From Adiantum capillus-veneris (lineage: Eukaryota > Streptophyta > Polypodiopsida > Polypodiales > Pteridaceae), in NCBI GenBank assembly GCA_014529385.2, contig CM043966.1:141782211-141846210 (forward strand): a DNA stretch of 64,000 nucleotides, in the 5' to 3' direction. The notes under the pieces are model-generated. The model did no database searches, was not told the origin of the DNA, and worked only from the letters and a program-made list of their open reading frames with translations. Made by a program: the position numbers and the translations under genes. This document shows positions 53,477 through 64,000 of the stretch, in pieces; the first letter of the stretch is position 1, and the number at the start of each line of letters is the position of its first letter.

Positions 53477-54840
53477 AACAAGGGCAAAGCAAAGTTAGAG
53501 GAGATCAATGTGCTAGAGTCCTCAAATGCTCCTATTGTAGAGACTCTTCCAGTGGTTGTTCTGCCACTTACCTCTGACGTATTGGTCTTCACAGCAGATC
53601 TACCTATCGAGGCTCTTGTTACAGAAGATGCGCAGTATGCACAGAATTGGATAGTAGATTCTGGTGCGAGTTTCCATGTGACACCACATAGAGAGTGGTT
53701 CTCTACTTATTCTCACTCTTGTGGCAAAGTGAGACTTGGTGATGCTTATGAACTAGACATTGAGGGTGTCAAAAACGTCAAATTGCATCTAAGGAATGAC
53801 ACTTTACTTTACTTTATGTAATGTCAGACATGTGCCCAAGTTGACTAAAAGCTTGATTTCTGTTGGTCAGCTTGATGATTTGGGCTACAACACCACATTT
53901 GGCAATGGCTCGTGGATAGTACGCAAATGCATCTTGTTGTACTCAGAGGTCAGAAGCATGGTACGTTGTATTCCATGCATGTGTCAGATGTTGGTCATGA
54001 TTACATATCTATAGTCGAGCTACCATCTACTGAGTTGTGGAATTGCCAGCTAGGTCATATCAGCCAAAAAGTAATGAGAACTCTGACTCATTTTGGCTAC
54101 TTACCTGTCTTGTCTTATGTTGACTTTCTTGTTTGTGAGCACTGAATCTATGGCAAACAGACTAGGTCCGTGCACTTACCATTGGGTCAAAAGTGAGCTG
54201 AACCTCTAAATTTAGTACATAGTGATGTTTGTGGTCCTATGTCAACCAAATCTCTTGGGGGGCCAGCTATTTTTTGACATTCATAGATGACTCTACTCAA
54301 AAGGTGTGGGCATATCCTTTGAATCATAAGGATCAAGTTCTTCCTGTGTTCCATAAATATTTAGCACTCGTTGAGAATCAGTCTGGCAAGATACTGAAGA
54401 GGTTGCGGACTGACAACGGTGGAGAGTATGTCTCCAAGGAGTTTGACTATTTCTGTGCTAAAAGGGGGATTAAAAGGCAGTTTACTGCACCATACACGCC
54501 AACTCAGAATGGAGTTGCTGAGTGCATGAATTGTACAATTCAGGAAAGAGTCACAGCCATGCTTTCTAGGGCAAATCTCACACAAGGCTTTTGGGCAGAA
54601 GCCGTCTTGACCGCACTGCACATTATAAATCGTTCGCCTAGTATAGCCATTGAATTATGAGATTCCAGAAGAGTTATGGTCTAAATGTAAGCCCCACTAT
54701 AACCATCTACGTGTTTTTGGTTGTCAAGCTCACGTGCCTAAACAACTTTGCCAAAAGCTAGAGCCAAAGTCACACAAATGTATTTTCATTGGATATGGTG
54801 CAGATGGAGAGATGGGATATCGTCTCTGGCACCCGTAATC
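53477..54840 (+). pseudogene. Copia B protease and integrase, broken
   Basis: Protease active site WIVDSGASFHVTPH near 53650. The frame changes near 53815. Pre-integrase: ELWNCQLGHISQKVMRTL. Integrase: HSDVCGPMSTKS, FIDDSTQKVWAYPL, RTDNGGEYVSKEFD and TQNGVAECMNCTIQ, so Asp, Asp and Glu of the core are still present but in different frames. The end has HYNHLRVFGCQAHVP and CIFIGYGADGEMGYRLWHP. Confidence 0.85.
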
Positions 54841-55172
54841 TCGTCGAGTCATCCGTAGTTCAGATGTGATCTTCGATGAGTCGAAGATGCATAAAAAACC
54901 TATCAAGGAAATAGAGATTCGGAGAGTCACTTTTGAGGATGTTGTCTCAGAGACAGTGAAATCAACTCAACAAGCTAGTGATGTACCTTCCACTAGCAAT
55001 GCTCCAGAGGGAGCGGATAGAAATGGTCAAGGAGTGAGACAGTCTACTAGAGTCTCTCGTCCACCTGCGCGTTTCAAGCCAGGTCTTGATTACATCATGT
55101 TGACTGATTGCGGTGCCAAGCTGCTACCAAGAAGCCATGATGGCGGATGATGTGGTGAAGTGGGAGTAGGCT

Positions 55173-56261
55173 ATGCAATCTGAGTATAACTCGATTCTGG
55201 CTAATGACACTTGGGACTTGGTAAAACTGCCCAATGATGCGAAAGCTTTACCTTGCAAATGGGTTTACAAGAAGAAATTTACCTCAGGTGATCCAAATCC
55301 AAAGTACAAGGCTAGACTTGTAGCCAAAGGGTTCAAACAACAAAAGGGAGTCGATTTTGATGAAATCTTCTCGTGTGTGGTCAAGATAACAACGCTTAGA
55401 ACCGTACTTGGTCTTGTAGAGATTGAGGACATGGAACTTGTCCAAATGGATGTGAAGACAACATTTCTTCACGGGGATCTCGATGAGGGTGTTTACATGC
55501 AACAGCCTAAAGGGTTTGTTCAGGAGAACGCATCTCGTGGGGAGCTAGTATGTAAGCTCAAAAAGGCACTTTATGGCTTAAAGCAGGGTTCAAGGCAGTG
55601 GTATCATAAATTTGATGCATGTATGAGGTCTCAAGGATATAAAAGGAGCGAAGAGGATCACTACTTGTACACAAGAAAGCTAGATGATGGCTCGATGATC
55701 ATTCTAGTTTTGTATGTTGATGACATGCTTATAGCTGGGAAATCCATTGCGAAAATTGCCAACTTGAAGAAAACACTTAGCAATAATTTTGCAATGAAAG
55801 ATTTGGGGGATGCTACATACTTTCTTGGCATGCGAATCAAAAGAGATCGCAAACGTCGTATTCTTGAGTTATCTCAGGAAACATACATTGAGAAAGTTTT
55901 GCAGCGTTTCAATATGCAGGGGGGGAAAGCATTGAGTACCCCAATGCAGACATTCTTGAAACTCAGCAAGGAAGATGCACCCAAATATGATGCTGAGCGA
56001 CCTCAAATGACTAAGGTACCATATCCTTTGGCAATGGGCAATCTCATGTATGCTATGACAAGACCAGACATTGCTTTTGCAGTGGGAGTAATGAGACAAT
56101 ATATGGCAAACCCTGCAAGCAAGCATTGGGAAGGAGTGAAGCACATTCTTTGGTACCTCAAAGGTACGGTCGACAGGTGTTTATGCTTCGCGAACAGTGA
56201 TGCATCCATTGTGGGTTATGCGGATGAAGCTATGCGGGTTGTGTCGACAATAGAAGATTGA
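55173..56261 (+). CDS. Copia B reverse transcriptase (open fragment of pol)
   Basis: 362 open codons. It contains WVYKKKFTSGDPNPKYKAR, LVAKGFKQQKGVDFDEIF, VQMDVKTTFLHGDLDEGVY, KALYGLKQGSRQWYHKFD, LVLYVDDMLIAGKS (YVDD intact), FAMKDLGDATYFLGMRI, YPLAMGNLMYAMTRPDIAFAV with the N-terminal RNase H connection, and YLKGTVDRCL. It is preceded by a stop near 55168 and followed by a frame change before RNase H, so it is not translated as part of a full polyprotein. It is the best preserved piece of this element. Confidence 0.85.
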   Translation: MQSEYNSILANDTWDLVKLPNDAKALPCKWVYKKKFTSGDPNPKYKARLVAKGFKQQKGVDFDEIFSCVVKITTLRTVLGLVEIEDMELVQMDVKTTFLHGDLDEGVYMQQPKGFVQENASRGELVCKLKKALYGLKQGSRQWYHKFDACMRSQGYKRSEEDHYLYTRKLDDGSMIILVLYVDDMLIAGKSIAKIANLKKTLSNNFAMKDLGDATYFLGMRIKRDRKRRILELSQETYIEKVLQRFNMQGGKALSTPMQTFLKLSKEDAPKYDAERPQMTKVPYPLAMGNLMYAMTRPDIAFAVGVMRQYMANPASKHWEGVKHILWYLKGTVDRCLCFANSDASIVGYADEAMRVVSTIED

Positions 56262-56659
56262 CATCTGGCTATGTCTTCATATTTGCTGGAGCAGTAGTAT
56301 CTTGGAGGTCATGTCTTCAAGATTGCACGTAGTCTTCCACTACGGAAGCAGAGTACGTTGCGTTGTCGGATGCAAGTAAAGAGGCTGTATGGTTATCTCG
56401 CTGGGTCAAAAATCTTGGCATTAATGAGACTCCAGTGATATATTGTGGTCAGAGTGCTCTTGCATTGGCAAGGAAACCCGTGTTTCACTCCAAATCGAAA
56501 CACATTGAAATCAGGTATCATCTCGTGAGAGATTTCCTGGCCAAAGAGATCATTGATTTGGTCAAGGTACACATTGATGACAACCCAGTAGATGCTTTGA
56601 CAAAAGGATTAGCTTTGGAGCGGTTTAAACATTGCAATGAGTTGATGAGTATAGGTTGA
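56262..56659 (+). pseudogene. Copia B RNase H
   Basis: Contains (in two frames) TSGYVFIFAGAVVSWRS, AEYVALSDASKEAVWLSRW and KHIEIRYHLVRDFL, the end of copia RNase H. A stop and frame change around 56262-56340 separate it from RT. Confidence 0.85.
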
Positions 56660-57060
56660 AGCCACTAGATTGCCTCACATTTGTACATACCAGGTCACTT
56701 GGGCTGCGTTGGCCTTCAAGTGGAAGTTTGTTGGGATTCATGCCAACTGGCCGGACATCCCACTTACTACTAACCCATCTACTAACTTAACCATGTATAC
56801 ACTTATTCTTTAATACAACTGAATAAGGAGCTGCAATAACGTTGCTGTGTGCTCCACCCAAAGTAGGTCTCTCTCTCTCTGCTCTCACACTTGCACTCGC
56901 ACATGCTTCCCTTGGCACCTTCAAATCTGTCAAAGAGCAAGGCTAGCTAATGGAGCTTAAAGACCTTAGGGTTAGCTTCATTAAAGACCTACAAAGGTTA
57001 GTGTTAAAAGTCCTTTGACCTTAAGTAAGCTAGGACTGAGCTTGAGGTGGGAATCCAACC

Positions 57061-57305
57061 CAAGCTTGAGGTGCTTGTCGTGCTTGCTGACTAAGGTGCT
57101 TGAGGTGCTTGTCATGCTTGATGACTAAGGTGCTTGAGATGCTTGTCGTGCTTGCTGACTAAGGTGCTTGAGGTGCTTGTCGTGCTTGCTGACTAAGGTG
57201 CTTCAGGTGCTTGTCGTGCTTGCCGACTAGGGAGCTTGAGATGCTTGTGGGAACATTACCCAAGCTTGAGGTGCTTTGTCATGCTTGCTGACTAAGGTGC
57301 TTGAG
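57061..57305. repeat. 34 bp minisatellite
   Basis: Unit GAGGTGCTTGTCGTGCTTGC plus TGACTAAGGTGCTT, 34 bp, about five good copies followed by degenerate ones. It lies between copia B and copia C. The 284 bases from 57306 to 57589 show no feature. Confidence 0.92.
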
Positions 57306-57589
57306 GGTAAGGTGTTCCACAAAGTCAACAACTATCCCTACAAGGAGGGGGCGAGACCTACAAGAGGGGGCTAAAGAGAGAACACACACACCCTCACATA
57401 AGGCAAGCTTGGTACAAAGTAAGCATATAGGACACTTGTCAAGTTCCTCCTCATGTTGACCTCATGGTGTGTCTAAAGCCTATTGGTTAGCCTCCCAAGG
57501 GGTCCAATGATAATTTAGTAGTTTTAATTAATTGTTTTTGTATTTATCAAGTCCTCTCTCTCAAAGGGGAAAGGAGGACACTTGTCCCA

Positions 57590-59420
57590 AGACTACCCTT
57601 GTTATGTGCGCCACTTATGTACTCAACAGGTGTCCTACAAAATCTTTGCAGTCTACGACTCCATATGATGCATGGCATGATAGAAATCCATCTATTGATC
57701 ACATGCACGTTTTTGGGTGTTTGCCTTATGCTTTGGTGTCACAAACGCAATGCAAAAAATTGGATGATAAGACTATCAAGTGCATTTTTGTTGGTTATGG
57801 TGCTGAAAGAAAAGGTTACAGGTTGTACCATCCGCAAACAAAGCGTATCTTGGTTTCACAAGATGTTGTGTTTGTGGAAAATTCTGTTCAGCCACGCGCA
57901 CTAGAGAGAGTCATGTAAGCTCACATGACATTTTTATGGGGCTTTCTGAAAATGTTACAGATTAGCCAATTTTTGACGCAGATGTACATGATGTACTTGA
58001 TGAAGGAAGGGCTGAGAATGAGTGGGCTAGAGGGATGCCAAAATGGCTGGTGCATATTTTGCATGACAATAAATTGGATGCACCTTGTCTAGTCGAACTC
58101 ATTTAGATTCTTGCCATGCATCTATGCTTCAAATTGCTATGCTTTGGCTTTTATGAGTTTATGTGGTATTGAGGAGCCTCTGTCTTTTGACGAAGCACAA
58201 AATTTTGAAAATTGGATGGTCATGCAATCAAATTTTGATGCACTTATAGAAAATGACACATGGACTTTATGTGATTTTCCTTCTGGAGAAAAAGACCATT
58301 GGTAGAAGTGGGTTGACAAGTTGAAGCATAAGACAAATGATGAAATTGATTGCTATAAGGCTTGACTTGTTGCAAAGGGCTATGCACAACAAAAGGCATA
58401 GATTAAGAAGCGACTTTTTCTCCCAATTGTCGTGGTGACTACTGTGTATTTTCTATGTGCATTGGAAACTCATTTTGGTTGGGATGTACATCAATCAAAC
58501 ATTATTACTACTTTCTTAAATGGTGACATATTTGAGGAAGTTTATGTAAAGTAGTCTCACAATTTTGTCAAGAAAGGGCAAGAGGATTAAGTGTGAAAAT
58601 GTAAGAAATCTTTGTATGGGCTGAAGCAATCTCCTCGAGCTTGGTATGAGAAAGCTGAAACTCATTTGGTTAAACAAGGCTTTCGTTATAGTCCAACAGG
58701 AAGCACTTTGTATGTGAAGAGTGAGGGAAATGTACTTCTCATTGTTGTTCTATATATGGATAATTTGCTAATCACTTGTCCCAATGAGGCACATATTGCT
58801 GAATTTAAGGCTGATTTCAATGCTACTTTCAAGATAAAATATTTGGGACTGTTGCATCATTACTTGGGTATACAGTTTAAGCAGTGTGATGGTGGATCAA
58901 TGGTGGTATTGCCTTCATTCAGACAAGTTACATAGAAACATTGCTATGTAAGTTTGGACTTGAGGATTACAAACCTATTGCCACTCCCATGGAGACAAGT
59001 TTGAAATTGAGTCTTAATGATGTTGGTGATCCTGCCGATGTCACTCTTTACCAAACTACTGTTGGATGCATTATTTATGAATGAAGCACGAGGTCGGATA
59101 TTCTGTTTGCAGTCTCATAGGTGAACAAATTTATGCATAGCCCAGGGTGTACGCATTGGCAGGTTGTCAAGTGGATATTTTGCTACTTGAGTGACACGTT
59201 ACATCTTGGGTTGTCTTATCCCAAGGGGAATCATTTCCGCCAGATTTACATGATTTTTCAGGCTCAACTTGGACTGGTTGTTTGAACACGCGCGTGTCCA
59301 CAAGTGGTTCTTTTTCCATGCTTGACAGTTCATGTATCTCATGGTTGAGCAAGAAGCAATGTGCCGTGGCCACTTCTAGTTGTGAGGCTGTGTACATGAC
59401 ATTCTTCACATCATACACTT
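57590..59420 (+). pseudogene. Copia element C, truncated on both sides
   Basis: Starts in the integrase (MCATYVLNRCPTKSLQS), then HVFGCLPYALVSQTQC, a divergent linker, and the RT (GLKQSPRAWYEKAETHL, GLLHHYLGIQFKQCDGG). The catalytic YVDD is replaced by YMDN. It ends in RNase H at SKKQCAVATSSCEAVYM. Stops and shifts throughout. It is the same family as copia A but in the opposite direction, and has no LTR. Confidence 0.85.
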
Positions 59421-59439
59421 GAGTGTGTAGCTAGCAGAG

Positions 59440-60350
<911 letters not shown>

Positions 60351-61939
60351 ATAATATTTGACAAACCATAGAGGGAAATTTTCATGGTACATTGGTTGTC
60401 CCATGATGTCTAAATATAATCACTCTCCATTTTCTTTCATTTCAAGCTAATGTCTTCATTGTTGGATCACGACAACTACAAAATTTCCTTCTTATAGTGG
60501 TATATGATATATGCAGCAAGATAGACTTTACCATGTCCCGATTGACACTTGCATTCACATCCTTCCAGTCCGCCCTAGTTGGGATTAACCACTATGAGAA
60601 TCAGGCTATAATGTAGGTTCTATTGTTGGCCTTACCCCCCTTGGACATTGAACATAAACATTCAAAAGATTTCCTAGATCTATCTCGCTCCTCTACCATC
60701 TATAAAAAATAAAAAAAGATATAGAATTAGCAGAGCCAAGTAAAAATGGTGTGTAAATTTTTTTTTTTCATAAACCCTATAATTCAGATTAGGGGACAAA
60801 CATGTAATGAGGTACATCGTTTACAACATTTGAATGGTTGATTAAACAATAAATTGCAACATTATAAGTTTAATGAGCTTGATTAAAGGTGGAAGCCACG
60901 ATGCATAAGCTATTTGCACTTCAACTTGGAAAACATGAATTTAAGCCATCGATTCATTGCAAATAAAATGCGTAAAGGCAAAGTGGAAGACAATCATAGT
61001 TATTAAAGATTCTTGGCAAAATACATGTGCAAGAGTCACATATGTTGTCACTGGCTATTTTTACATGCAAGAAAAGACAATCCCCATCATTACAAATTGC
61101 TTGATAATAAAGGTGTGAGCCACATGTACTCTCATCTTGTAAGGGCAATCAAATTTGAGATGTGCCTTGTAGACGCCGCAACAAAAACATACTATCTATC
61201 CCCTATGTGGAGCGAGTTGATTTACAATGCCACACCATATGGGGCTGCTTGAAATTTCTCCTGAATACCAAGATTCCAAACTGTCACTTCTGCTCTATTG
61301 AATTGGAATAGCTTTGAAGTGCACTTTGACTTCACTTTTTGCAAAAAATATAATTATTTGGATTCTTACCAGCCATGGTAGGGTTTTGTTCACATCTCCC
61401 TAGTCTTCTTTTATACATGCACATGCATTGTATACACCTTTGAATACCTTCAAGCATACTCCCTATACCTTTAAGCATACTTCCTATAGCTCTCTAGTGA
61501 TCCAACATACCATTGTACATAGAAATTCAAAGACCTGCATGTATACAAGTGAAATAAACAAGATAGTATAAAAAAAACAACATTACATAAAAGATGAAAA
61601 GAAGTGCTGACAAAGGATTAAAAGTCTTAGTTCAAACACAATGGAGAACATTGAAACTATGTATCATAGCCTTACTTTTGAAAGCGTTAAGCAAGAAAGG
61701 AGATCGGATGCATATTTCATTTATCCAAAATTGTGATCACATACTGAGTTGCCACCAAGTATTCACACTACAAAAATAAATTGTACATTTGCCATATATT
61801 TAAGGACTAAGTATCCACAAAACAAGTTGTCATATATTTGCCGGATATTTGAGAGTCCTAGTATCCTTGTTACGTGACTAACATTCAACCCCCTTGATAA
61901 GATAGTGTTAGCTACTAGAAGCTTCATAGTGCATTGACT
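60351..61939. other. AT-rich stretch, no gene recognised
   Basis: Only short frames without recognisable motifs on either strand. No LTR ends, arrays or tandem repeats were seen. Confidence 0.5.
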
Positions 61940-62640
61940 CATGTCGAGCACCCAAAAGTAGATTGTTCCCTGCTAGAACACAACTTGGAATGATGTTGCA
62001 TCACTAGCCTTGAAAATTTATCCTTTGATTTCATAAGAATGTTTTGCCTGGCACACTCCCTTTGTGCATTTGCAGTCATCCATCCCGTCAACCATGGTAG
62101 CATCACCTCTATCAAATACAGTGAATTTTCACCACAATCCTCCAGATCAAATGTCTTTGGGCATAAAGAAAAATTCTTTGGGTTTAGCATACTCTTGTAC
62201 ATCATATCATCCATTACAAGTGTATTATTCTTATCAAACAAGGGAAGGAGAACCATATATCAGTAAGATACTTTATGAATGCCAAGAAAGAATCTTTGTT
62301 CAAAGCTAGAAAACATGCCTGCAACGCTATATCCAGTTTATCAAAACTCATGCTACTCCAAATGAACACATGAAAGTGATAGAGACAAACTTCAACAAAG
62401 ATTAGAGCATTTTTTCTGACTACATATTGAACTAGCGGTCTTTTAGAGTTTGCTTGATCCTCAATCAAAGTAAACCTATCTTCATAACCTATTTGTGGTA
62501 CAAACTGCTCAACTCTGCCAGCCTCGAATGATATGTACCTCTTCAACAATAGCCTATTTATATCCAAACTCACACAATTAGAATTCACTTCTATGGGAGC
62601 GGCAACAATTGTAAAGGTTAGTGGAGAAACTAAAACCTCA
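61940..62640 (-). pseudogene. FCP1/NIF-like phosphatase fragment
   Basis: On the - strand, SLDINRLLLKRYISFEAGRV matches the catalytic start of FCP1-homology phosphatases (usually LDLNGLLL). Next come VRKNALIFVEVCLYHFHVF and IWSSM (usually RPGxxEFLxxCxxxFxVxIWSS), then, after a frame change near 62230, NTLVMDDMMYKSMLNP (usually NTLLIDDSPYKxxxNP), ENSLYLIEVMLPWL. The domain order is right but the frame change, and Arg for Gly beside the active site, suggest a decayed copy, or exons of a diverged gene. Family members dephosphorylate Ser or Thr in nuclear proteins. Confidence 0.55.
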
Positions 62641-62909
62641 CAAGGGAGGAAGGAAGCACTTGTATCCTTTCACCCACTTCTCGTTTCCTCTTGCATTGAA
62701 CTTTAAACACCGTATCCCTTCCCTATGATCTGAACTTTAGGGGACAATATTTTTGAATAGTTATAAAAATTAGAACTTTGCTCTTTCTGTGTTGAAGTTT
62801 TTTCACACTTAAAGAGGAGAAGATTAGGCTTGTAACCATCTATCACTATGTTGGAGTATATACTCACACTTGAAGATGGGTATGTATTGTAAATAGTGGT
62901 TATTTACCT

Positions 62910-63300
62910 TTGTGCTAGAGTAAGAGTGGTCACTCGCACTAGAGATTATCAGTTGTTTCACTTAGATTAAGATTTAGAAATTATAAATTTCCTTAAGTCC
63001 TTGTGCTAGAGTGATATACTCACCATGGTAGAAGTTTGACTAAGTTTTTAATTGAGGCTTTTTGACCATACTTGATGCTTATCTTGTATGGTTAGAAGTG
63101 CTTCAACTATGATAATTATCTTATCACCTTGTTGTGCTAGAGCAATTTCTCACACTTATGGGAATATTTTTAATTAAAGTTTCTTGGCCGTACTTGATGT
63201 TTATCTTGTACTGCTAGAAGTGATTCAATTAAAATGATGTTATCACCTTGTTGTGTTAGAGTAGCTTCTCACAATTGCATGAAGATATGCAATGATCTAT
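62910..63300. repeat. Degenerate 119 bp tandem repeat
   Basis: The segment ACCTTGTTGTGCTAGAG occurs at 63126 and, with one change, at 63245, a spacing of 119 bp. More diverged units begin near 62910 and 62998. Each unit has TTGTGCTAGAG, then CTCAC, then CTTGATGxTTATCTTGTA. Confidence 0.7.
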
Positions 63301-63680
63301 ACAGATTGTTTTTATCAATGTGATTTATAAAAATCATGATAATGTAGCTACAATCCAAAATTGATCGTTGGTAACCATCGCGTTGAGTTGGAGTATTATT
63401 CTCACACTTCGAGATGGTCCGAAAAGACGAAATATTGTTTAGGGTATGATTCTTATCATTTGTAAGTATAAATTATGTAGAATTTGTTTCAAGGACCCAG
63501 ACAGTGAATCATATTCTCTTTTTGGATGTGTGTGTGTACAATGAAAAACTGATGTTGGATATGATTGACTATGTACTTTTAATTTTTTGATATAACCAAT
63601 TAATAAATTGTGTACTTCATGTGTGATTAAAAAAAGGATCAACTTACAAATTATAATTATCTATTTTTTATGGATCTCTT
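63301..63680. other. AT-rich stretch, no gene recognised
   Basis: No motif or repeat recognised, apart from a possible last diverged unit of the preceding tandem array (TCTCACACTTCGAGATGG near 63392). Confidence 0.4.
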
Positions 63681-63884
63681 TTGTGCAACATGGCTCATGG
63701 TCATGAGTGGACATACGTGCATGAAATAGTGCCCAGACAAACTTCATCTCGCTTGAAGTGCAATTCTTGTTACCATGTGATTAGTGGCAATGCTATGAGG
63801 GTCAAAGAGCATTTTTTTTCAAAGTGCCAAGCAACGTCGAGCCTTGTACCTTGCCTCCACGAGACATATATGAAAGATTTTTAG
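63681..63884 (+). pseudogene. BED-type zinc finger fragment (hAT-like transposase N-terminus)
   Basis: 67 codons: HEWTYVHEIVPRQTSSRLKC, NSCYHVISGNAMRVKEHFF then SKC. This is the W...K-C-x2-C...H-x4-C pattern of a BED finger, with the typical G(N)xxRxKEHL-like segment. A stop follows at 63882-63884. BED fingers of this kind stand at the N-terminus of plant hAT transposases and derived host proteins. The window ends 116 bases later, so the rest cannot be seen. Confidence 0.5.
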
Positions 63885-64000
63885 ATTATGTATGAAAGGA
63901 AAAGACTATCTTTGAGAGCAAAAGTAAAGGGGTAAGCAAAAGCGGTCGTAATCTGGGAAGAGCAGATCCAATGGATAAAGAAGGACTTGTTATGAATGAG

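Larger units (their letters stand above)
51716..56923 (+). mobile_element. Ty1/copia element B with both LTRs
   Basis: A 5.2 kb copia element on the + strand. LTRs are at 51716-51983 and 56729-56923, both starting TGTTGGGATTCA and ending CACCTTCA; the length difference is mainly the (TC)n. The primer site follows the 5' LTR, and a purine-rich AAGTGGAAGTT precedes the 3' LTR. No target duplication is visible (GACCT against AATCT). Coding regions are in order gag, protease, integrase, RT, RNase H, with several stops and shifts. Confidence 0.92.

Noticed and set aside
51711-56928. Target duplication for copia B
   Set aside because: GACCT and AATCT do not match; I could not find a duplication by shifting the borders a few bases.
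57061-57305. Possible CRISPR-like array (regular 34 bp repeats)
   Set aside because: The repeats are head to tail without unique spacers, in a plant nuclear context; it is a minisatellite.
60954-61252. Short frames with several Cys and His
   Set aside because: No recognisable zinc-finger spacing, no neighbours, and frequent stops around; left as unannotated sequence.

Overview
The window is nuclear DNA of a land plant with a large, repeat-rich genome. One conserved host gene is clear: the C-terminal two thirds of the DNA primase large subunit (PRI2/PRIM2), 14 short exons at 33076-36288. Almost everything else is nested retrotransposons. The presence of plant-type Ty3/gypsy and Ty1/copia elements, a PLS-type PPR relic and spliceosomal introns points to a land plant. 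A LINE with a coiled-coil/RRM ORF1, unlike the usual angiosperm L1, makes a fern or another non-angiosperm plausible, but the species cannot be named from sequence alone.

Layout. 1-2845: 3' part of a chromodomain-type Ty3/gypsy element (family G) on the + strand, one LTR, and a second copy of its 3' untranslated region. 2846-11364: another G LTR split by two LINEs of family A on the - strand, one 5'-truncated (3070-5509) and one nearly complete with ORF1 and ORF2 (5594-10867); both sit against (GA)n tracts. 11365-11533: end fragment of another LTR family; 11600-11854: MITE. 11864-24330: an old, decayed + strand LINE related to family A, interrupted by a G element on the - strand (12633-21160, TSD CATTG), a small foldback element (21367-21533) and a solo LTR (23059-23728, TSD ATGCG). 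24618-31548: a second, decayed L1-like LINE containing a 1.34 kb solo LTR (27641-28983, TSD TTTTC). This LINE lies between two direct copies of a 1.3 kb block (23298-24617 and 31549-32839).

33076-36288: primase gene. 37080-38060: PPR relic (-). 38343-51560: a copia element (A, -) split by an almost intact Tat/Ogre-like Ty3 element (41520-50682) with dual RNase H and a broken extra ORF before gag. 51716-56923: copia element B (+) with both LTRs and a tRNA-iMet primer site. 57590-59420: copia element C (+), a close relative of A in the opposite direction. 59440-60350: relic of a LINE endonuclease (-) containing a long (AC)n. 61940-62640: FCP1-like phosphatase relic (-). 62910-63300: 119 bp tandem repeats. 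63681-63884: BED-type zinc finger fragment.

The most unusual points are a LINE whose ORF1 and ORF2 share one frame and are separated by a single UAG, with no AUG before the endonuclease core; a Tat-like element with gag and pol in one frame separated by a single UGA; LINE insertions at (GA)n tracts; an antisense ORF kept in three copies of the G family; and a LINE bracketed by 1.3 kb direct duplications next to the primase gene. No tRNA, rRNA or CRISPR was recognised.
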